Source: Bifidobacterium breve (GTDB taxonomy: Bacteria > Actinomycetota > Actinomycetes > Nanopelagicales > Nanopelagicaceae). Taken from it: a stretch of DNA of 9,579 nt. Made by a program: the position numbers and the translations under genes. The notes beneath the pieces were generated by a model, which was not told where the DNA came from, searched no databases, and saw only the letters and a list, made by a program, of their open reading frames with translations. The first letter of the stretch is position 1. Each line of letters opens with the position of its first letter. Location: the NCBI GenBank assembly GCA_943324025.2, contig CALPKA020000013.1:1-9579 (forward strand). The letters are read 5' to 3'. Shown in pieces: positions 5,665 through 9,579 of the stretch.

Positions 5665-6708
5665 CTAGTTCTTCTTGATTAGTTTTGTGTAAGGGTTTGT
5701 GTAAGCACCAGGAGGTGTCTGGTTAGGGAAATATCCACGTGTGCTCTTGTTTGTTAGAGCAGCAGTGATATTTGCGCTATCGATGATGTAGTAAGGGGTG
5801 ATTGTCTGTGCAGGAACCTTGCCACCTTGTGCGGCAATGATGCATGCTTCAACGCCCATTTGACCCATTACATATGGATATTGTGAAATAGTTGCTGTGA
5901 TTGATCCAGCCTTTACTTCGTTTAGGGCATCAGCGATACCGTCAACGCCGTAAACAGGGATCTTCAAGCCAGCAGCCTTGATTGCCTTGCCAACGCCTTG
6001 TGCCATTTGATCGTTAGCTGCAAAGAAACCAGCTAGATCTTTGTTGGCAGTAATCATTGCGTTTGCTGCATCAAGTGCCTTAGTTGTGTCCCAGTCAGCG
6101 TTAACTGGACCAACAAATGTTGCTCCAACTGCGCCAGCCTTGAAACCATCAACACGTGCTGCGCTGGTTACGTTTCCAGCAAGACCTGCAATAAGACCGA
6201 TCTTCTTGCCTGCTCCAATTGCTGCAACCATCTTTGCTCCGCCAGCTTTACCAGCTTCGAAGTTATCGGTTCCTGCAAATGAAGTGATCTTTCCACCAGC
6301 AGCCTTAAGTGATGCTGCATCTACTGGAGAGTCAATGTTGATAACTGTCTTCTTCTTCTTGGTGATCTTACCAATAGCTTGTGACAGGTTGTTTGAAGAA
6401 ATTGGAATTACGATATAGCAGTCATAGTTTTGACCAGCTAGAGAATCAAGCTTGTTAGCTTGTCCAATATCATCGTTTAGTCCTGGAGCTGCTTGTACAT
6501 TTGCATAAACTCCATACTTAAGTGCAGTCTCCTCGATACCTTCTTTGATACCGATGAAGAATGGGTTATCTAATCCCTTTACAACTGCTGCAACACGGAT
6601 GCTCTTTAGCTTCTTAGTTGCTGCGTTGCTTGTTGTAGTTCCAGCGATCACCAATGATGATGAAGCAACTGCAACTAGTGCCACTTTAGCAAAGCGGTTT
6701 AGTTTCAA
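5665..6708 (-). CDS. Periplasmic-type sugar-binding protein of ABC importer (Peripla_BP_4)
   Basis: A 347-residue substrate-binding protein of the ribose/fructose (RbsB/FrcB) type. Residues 1-29 form a Sec signal peptide: basic MKLNRFAK, a hydrophobic core, and a probable AXA-type cleavage at SNA near residues 27-30. The mature part shows the two-lobe pattern, with VVKGLDNPFF early (substrate-side residues), PISSNN, AGTDNFEAG, FFAANDQMAQG and VYGVDGI later. No cysteine lipobox is present, so it is not a lipoprotein, which is unusual for a Gram-positive-type importer. Start is TTG 6706-6708, supported by a perfect AGGAGG 5 nt upstream. Codon choice (for example AAG for Lys) differs from the AT-rich neighbours, as expected for a highly expressed gene. 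The permease follows after 18 nt. The sugar bound cannot be determined from the sequence. Confidence 0.92.
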   Translation of the reverse strand: MKLNRFAKVALVAVASSSLVIAGTTTSNAATKKLKSIRVAAVVKGLDNPFFIGIKEGIEETALKYGVYANVQAAPGLNDDIGQANKLDSLAGQNYDCYIVIPISSNNLSQAIGKITKKKKTVINIDSPVDAASLKAAGGKITSFAGTDNFEAGKAGGAKMVAAIGAGKKIGLIAGLAGNVTSAARVDGFKAGAVGATFVGPVNADWDTTKALDAANAMITANKDLAGFFAANDQMAQGVGKAIKAAGLKIPVYGVDGIADALNEVKAGSITATISQYPYVMGQMGVEACIIAAQGGKVPAQTITPYYIIDSANITAALTNKSTRGYFPNQTPPGAYTNPYTKLIKKN

Positions 6709-6713
6709 AATAT

Positions 6714-6719
6714 CCTCCT
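6714..6719 (-). promoter_or_regulatory. Strong ribosome binding site of the binding-protein gene
   Basis: AGGAGG, fully complementary to the 16S rRNA tail, 5 nt before the TTG start. It fixes the non-ATG start and agrees with high expression of the binding protein relative to the rest of the operon, where Shine-Dalgarno sites are weak. Confidence 0.85.
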
Positions 6720-6846
6720 ATGGATTTGATTTATGAATCACATTCCCAACACAAATATGCTGGGGCCGATCTTCACGTCGGATGACCTTATAGGAGTATT
6801 AGGTAAGTTAAAAGTGGGTAGTGATTAAAATAACTTTTTGTTATAA
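6720..6846 (-). promoter_or_regulatory. Leader and probable promoter/operator region of the transporter operon
   Basis: This gap holds three inverted repeats. TGATT/AATCA with a 4-bp spacer lies at 6727-6740, next to the ribosome binding site. A 7-bp stem with one G-U pair (CCCAGCA/TGTTGGG, 6-nt loop, in minus-strand RNA) lies at 6745-6764. ATAAC/GTTAT with a 5-bp spacer lies at 6830-6844. Candidate -10 hexamers are TAATAC and TATAAG around 6787-6802, without a clear -35. Sugar operons of this kind are usually controlled by LacI- or GntR-type repressors; one of the palindromes could be such an operator, but no regulator gene is in the window. Confidence 0.35.
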
Positions 6847-6860
6847 AGCCCATGCGGGCT
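6847..6860 (-). terminator. Weak hairpin after the dehydrogenase gene, possible terminator
   Basis: AGCCC/GGGCT with a 4-nt loop, starting 6 nt after the TAG stop of the dehydrogenase gene and followed on the minus strand by TTTATAAC. The stem is G-C rich but only 5 bp, and the U-tract is short, so termination may be partial and read-through into the transporter operon is possible. Confidence 0.4.
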
Positions 6861-6866
6861 GGGAAA

Positions 6867-7850
6867 CTACTTTATTGAGGCTAGCCCCATGGCACAGATT
6901 TCATTGGCTATCAGGGCATCCTCAACCGTTGCTAAGTCAGGGTTTATCACCCCGGATGAGATTTCTTTAACCCAAGCTTTTAATTCCTCTATATAAGAAG
7001 GTTCAAATCTGGTCATCCAATTCTCAGCCATCTTTCCACCCTTTGGCGCACCACCAACACCATTTACTTGAGTGTAAACATCGCCATGAGTTCCAATTTG
7101 AATAGATCCTTTTTCACAAACTATTTCAACCCGACAATCAAATCCATAATTATTAAAAGCAACAATGTCACCAACCATTGTTACACCACTCTTAAGCTTG
7201 CCAATCAGGATAAGTGGATCATTTAGACCCTCTGGTGACAATGATGATCGTTTTGGATAAAAACTTGTAATTGATTCCCACTCATCTTTAAAAAGCCAGC
7301 GATAGATATCAAAATCATGAATTGCAATATTGGTAAATAAACCAGTCGAGGTTGCACCAGTTGAGGAAACATTTCTAGTTACAGTGCGGAAAAATGTTGG
7401 TGCGCCATAATCTCCAGTGGCAATTAATCTGCGCACCTCTTGGTAGCAAGGATCAAAGCGGCGCATAAAGCCAAAATTGATCATTTTCTTTCCCACTTGT
7501 CCTTCATATGCTCTTATCTTTGAAGCTATATCTCGAGCATCTTCTAGGGTTGTGGCAATTGGTTTTTCACACAAAATAGGTTTCTTTGAAGCAATGGCAA
7601 GGTTTAAGTGAGCAACATGCAGAGGATCTGGCGAGGCAATAATTACTGCATCAACTCTTGAATCATTCATTAACTCTTCTGGGTTTGAAGTTGAGATTAA
7701 AACAGTTTTAAGCTCTTGGGCAAGTTTTTCTACCTTTGTCAGATCAACATCAGATAAGCCAACAACTTTGGCCTCAGGAATATGATCACGAATAAATCTT
7801 GCATGTCCGGCACCCATTACACCTGTGCCGATAATTCCAACATTAATCAT
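6867..7850 (-). CDS. Gfo/Idh/MocA-family oxidoreductase, inositol 2-dehydrogenase-like
   Basis: A 327-residue NAD(P)-dependent sugar or polyol dehydrogenase. The N-terminal Rossmann fold has GTGVMG at 8-13; the conserved EKP is at 95-97, with Lys96 the catalytic lysine; GFMRRFDP (127-134) is a signature of the IolG branch; IHDFDIYRW contains His178, the counterpart of catalytic His176 in Bacillus subtilis IolG. The aspartate four residues before that histidine (Asp172 in IolG) is Asn174 here, so the proton-relay triad is not identical and the substrate may differ from myo-inositol. It likely oxidises a cyclic polyol or pyranose in the cytoplasm. ATG 7848-7850 follows the rbsD stop by 6 nt in the same transcription unit as ribokinase. 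Length is normal. Confidence 0.87.
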   Translation of the reverse strand: MINVGIIGTGVMGAGHARFIRDHIPEAKVVGLSDVDLTKVEKLAQELKTVLISTSNPEELMNDSRVDAVIIASPDPLHVAHLNLAIASKKPILCEKPIATTLEDARDIASKIRAYEGQVGKKMINFGFMRRFDPCYQEVRRLIATGDYGAPTFFRTVTRNVSSTGATSTGLFTNIAIHDFDIYRWLFKDEWESITSFYPKRSSLSPEGLNDPLILIGKLKSGVTMVGDIVAFNNYGFDCRVEIVCEKGSIQIGTHGDVYTQVNGVGGAPKGGKMAENWMTRFEPSYIEELKAWVKEISSGVINPDLATVEDALIANEICAMGLASIK

Positions 7851-7856
7851 TAACTA

Positions 7857-8246
7857 TCAACCTGACTTCAAAATTACGCTGCTATATGGAACTGCATCAC
7901 CTGTGTGAATAATTGCCAATGATTGTCCTACCTTGATTTTAAACTCTTCATGAGGAATCAAAGTTACTGGGATATGTTCATAATGTTTTTTATACTTTGC
8001 AACAGTTGCTGAATCAACCTTTTGTGAAAATTCATTTGCTAAATAAAGACCTGTTAAATCTAACAGCGGCAAGATGGCATCTAATACATCAGGGATGGTT
8101 GGAAAACCTTTAACCAAAGCAAGGTCTACTAATTCAACACCTGGATAACTTGGGAATGGGCCATCAACGATTGCCAATGTGTTGACATGTCTAAATTGCG
8201 CAAGCACCGATGCTAGCTGCGCATTAATAATTCCATCTTTGAGCAT
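7857..8246 (-). CDS. rbsD: D-ribose pyranase / FucU-family sugar mutarotase
   Basis: A 129-residue RbsD/FucU protein that speeds exchange between ring forms of a sugar so that the kinase receives the right form. His20 and Asp28 correspond to the catalytic residues of E. coli RbsD, and the C-terminal PHEEFK (98-103) and TGDAVPYSSVIL (115-126) blocks with the active-site tyrosine are present. The start ATG shares one base with the TAA of ribokinase, so the two are co-translated and probably serve the same sugar. Unlike the classical rbs operon, it lies on the far side of the kinase from the transporter. A FucU-like specificity cannot be excluded, but pairing with rbsK favours ribose or a related pentose. 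Stop is TGA, directly followed by TAG. Confidence 0.9.
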   Translation of the reverse strand: MLKDGIINAQLASVLAQFRHVNTLAIVDGPFPSYPGVELVDLALVKGFPTIPDVLDAILPLLDLTGLYLANEFSQKVDSATVAKYKKHYEHIPVTLIPHEEFKIKVGQSLAIIHTGDAVPYSSVILKSG

Positions 8247-9169
8247 TAACGTTCCTTCTCTGAAGCCATTAGCTTCAAAATATCCTCTCGCTTTGGTAAG
8301 GATACAGTCGCACCTTTTTGTTGGACAGAAAGTGCACCTGCAGCCGTAGCGAATCGGATTGCGGTATCTAAGTCAAGCCCTTCGCTTAATCTGGTGGCCA
8401 ATGCCCCGCAAAATGCATCACCTGCTGCTGTGCTATCAATACTTTCAACCTTGAAGGTTTTGTAGAGTTTTTCATTATTTTCTTCAACTAAAACTGCGCC
8501 ATCCTCGCCCATTGTTATAAGAGCAGCTTTTGCACCTTTAGCAAGTAATTTTTTGCCTGCTGCGATTGCTGAATCTAAATCAACTACTTTAACTTGTGTT
8601 AAAAACTCTGCTTCAAATTGATTTGGGATGATTAAATCAATTACCGAGTAAAAACTATCGCTAATAACCTTTGCAGGAGCTGGATTAAGAAGAGTATAAA
8701 AACCAGCAGCTTTGGCCTTCTTAAATGCTGCCTCTACCTCAAGAATCGGGCTTTCAAGTTGAGATAGCAATATCTGCTTACCTGCAACTTTATTCATTAA
8801 AGAATCGGTTAGATCAGATGATTTTAAATCTGCATTAGCACCAGCAATTACAATAATTCGATTTTGGCCTTGGTGATCAACCTCGATGATCGCAGTTCCA
8901 CAAACGCCTTGTATTTTCCTAATACCTTCATTACTAATGCCTTCAGTATTCATTACATTATTTAGTAGTTCAGAGTTTGAATCATTGCCAAGTACGCCAA
9001 CCATCGCTACTGCTCCACCTGCGCGGGCAGCGGCAACTGCTTGATTTAAACCTTTACCACCTGGAAAAGTTTCAAACTTATCCCCTACCACCGTCTCACC
9101 AGGTAGTGGCATTCTCTCTAGATAGGTAACAATGTCTAGATTTAAACTACCGAAGATTAAAACTCCCAT
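8246..9169 (-). CDS. rbsK: Ribokinase (PfkB family)
   Basis: A 307-residue PfkB-family kinase that phosphorylates ribose at O5 using ATP. Family landmarks: GSLNLDIV near the N-terminus for sugar binding, PGGKGLNQAVAAARAG (36-51), LNPAPA (161-166), PNQFEAE (182-188), and the anion hole and catalytic base DSTAAGDAF (245-253) with Asp251; AAGD rather than GAGD is the form seen in E. coli ribokinase. SVQQKGATVSLP near the C-terminus fits the monovalent cation and nucleotide region. ATG 9167-9169 lies 8 nt after the aminotransferase stop. It overlaps rbsD by one base. Related carbohydrate kinases of the same fold (for deoxyribose or other pentoses) are possible, but the length and motifs favour ribokinase. 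Confidence 0.93.
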   Translation of the reverse strand: MGVLIFGSLNLDIVTYLERMPLPGETVVGDKFETFPGGKGLNQAVAAARAGGAVAMVGVLGNDSNSELLNNVMNTEGISNEGIRKIQGVCGTAIIEVDHQGQNRIIVIAGANADLKSSDLTDSLMNKVAGKQILLSQLESPILEVEAAFKKAKAAGFYTLLNPAPAKVISDSFYSVIDLIIPNQFEAEFLTQVKVVDLDSAIAAGKKLLAKGAKAALITMGEDGAVLVEENNEKLYKTFKVESIDSTAAGDAFCGALATRLSEGLDLDTAIRFATAAGALSVQQKGATVSLPKREDILKLMASEKER

Positions 9170-9177
9170 GCAAAGCT

Positions 9178-9579
9178 TTATAAACCTACTTCAGTAAGTG
9201 ACTTAGAGAGTAGTTCTAAACCTAACTTCGCATCAGCTTCAGAAATATTGCATGGTGGCACCATGTGAATACGATTGAAATTGTTAAATGGCATCAAGCC
9301 ATTCTTCTTACATGTGGCAACAATTTCATTCATCTTTGGACTTGATGCACCGTATGGTGCAAGCGGTTCACGGGTTTTTCTATCAGTGACCATATCCACG
9401 CCCCAGAAAACACCGGCGCCTCGGATATCACCAATTACTTGGTGCTTCTTTGCTAATTCATTAAGTCCAGGGCCAAGAATCTTTTCTCCAATACTGGCTG
9501 CATTTTCAACCATCTTTTCACTCTTCATCACATCAATGGTTGCAACCGCTGTTGCGCAAGCAATTGGGTGGCCAGAGTA
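9178..9579 (-). CDS. Class III aminotransferase, C-terminal part; 5' end beyond window
   Basis: The last 133 residues of a PLP-dependent class III (omega/acetylornithine-type) aminotransferase, which normally has about 430-460 residues. The visible part opens with YSGHPIACATAVATID, the conserved block downstream of the PLP lysine in this class, and continues with IRGAGVFWGVDMVTD and NRIHMVPPCNISEADA, the usual C-terminal domain motifs. The PLP lysine itself lies beyond the right edge. Sub-branches acting on beta-alanine, taurine, gamma-aminobutyrate or aspartate-like donors look alike at this end, so the substrate is not assigned. It is 8 nt upstream of ribokinase and so probably the first visible member of the same transcription unit. 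Stop is TAA at 9178-9180. Confidence 0.9.
   Translation of the reverse strand, partial: YSGHPIACATAVATIDVMKSEKMVENAASIGEKILGPGLNELAKKHQVIGDIRGAGVFWGVDMVTDRKTREPLAPYGASSPKMNEIVATCKKNGLMPFNNFNRIHMVPPCNISEADAKLGLELLSKSLTEVGL

Noticed and set aside
6349..6360. CTT repeat giving four lysines in the binding protein
   Set aside because: Four trinucleotide units in a Lys-rich surface region are unremarkable, and the reading frame is intact.
6041..6418. Plus-strand open frame of 125 codons opposite the binding-protein gene
   Set aside because: Low-complexity, Ala/Pro-rich antisense translation of a well-supported gene.

Overview
The window looks like a piece of a low-GC, streamlined actinobacterial chromosome, possibly a freshwater planktonic lineage (this is an inference from gene content and AT-rich codon use; no rRNA or other marker is present). 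All fourteen supported genes lie on the minus strand, so transcription runs from high to low coordinates. There are no RNA genes, insertion sequences, CRISPR arrays or phage genes that I can recognise.

Right part (9579 to about 6867): the C-terminal part of a class III aminotransferase, then a ribokinase (rbsK), a D-ribose pyranase/FucU-family mutarotase (rbsD) and a Gfo/Idh/MocA dehydrogenase resembling inositol 2-dehydrogenase. Gaps are 6 to 8 nt or a one-base overlap, so these form one transcription unit, which ends at a weak hairpin at 6847-6860.

Middle (6708 to 2359): after a 158-nt leader region with several inverted repeats comes a complete sugar ABC importer of the ribose/fructose type. 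It has a substrate-binding protein with a strong Shine-Dalgarno and TTG start, one permease, and one single-domain ATPase. These are followed without a break by a ketose 3-epimerase (tagatose/psicose epimerase family) and a P-loop sugar/nucleoside kinase of the FrcK/YggC type. The layout resembles the rhizobial frcBCAK fructose system with an added epimerase. The two units together read as uptake, anomer or epimer conversion, phosphorylation and oxidation of a pentose or ketohexose; the exact sugar cannot be read from the sequence. A perfect 14-bp stem-loop sits at the junction of the binding-protein and permease genes.

Left part (2243 to 878): four short, overlapping genes for membrane-anchored Flp/TadE-like pilus proteins. 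The last one is interrupted by an in-frame UGA, and the same frame then stays open for 55 more codons up to 14 nt before the next gene.

Far left (863 to 1): the 5' part of prfB, peptide chain release factor 2, recognised by its SPF and GGQ motifs at the same residue numbers as in E. coli RF2. It has neither a visible Shine-Dalgarno nor the classical internal frameshift site. An interrupting UGA placed directly in front of the gene for the UGA-reading release factor is the most intriguing point of the window, although a simple nonsense mutation or base error is the leading alternative.
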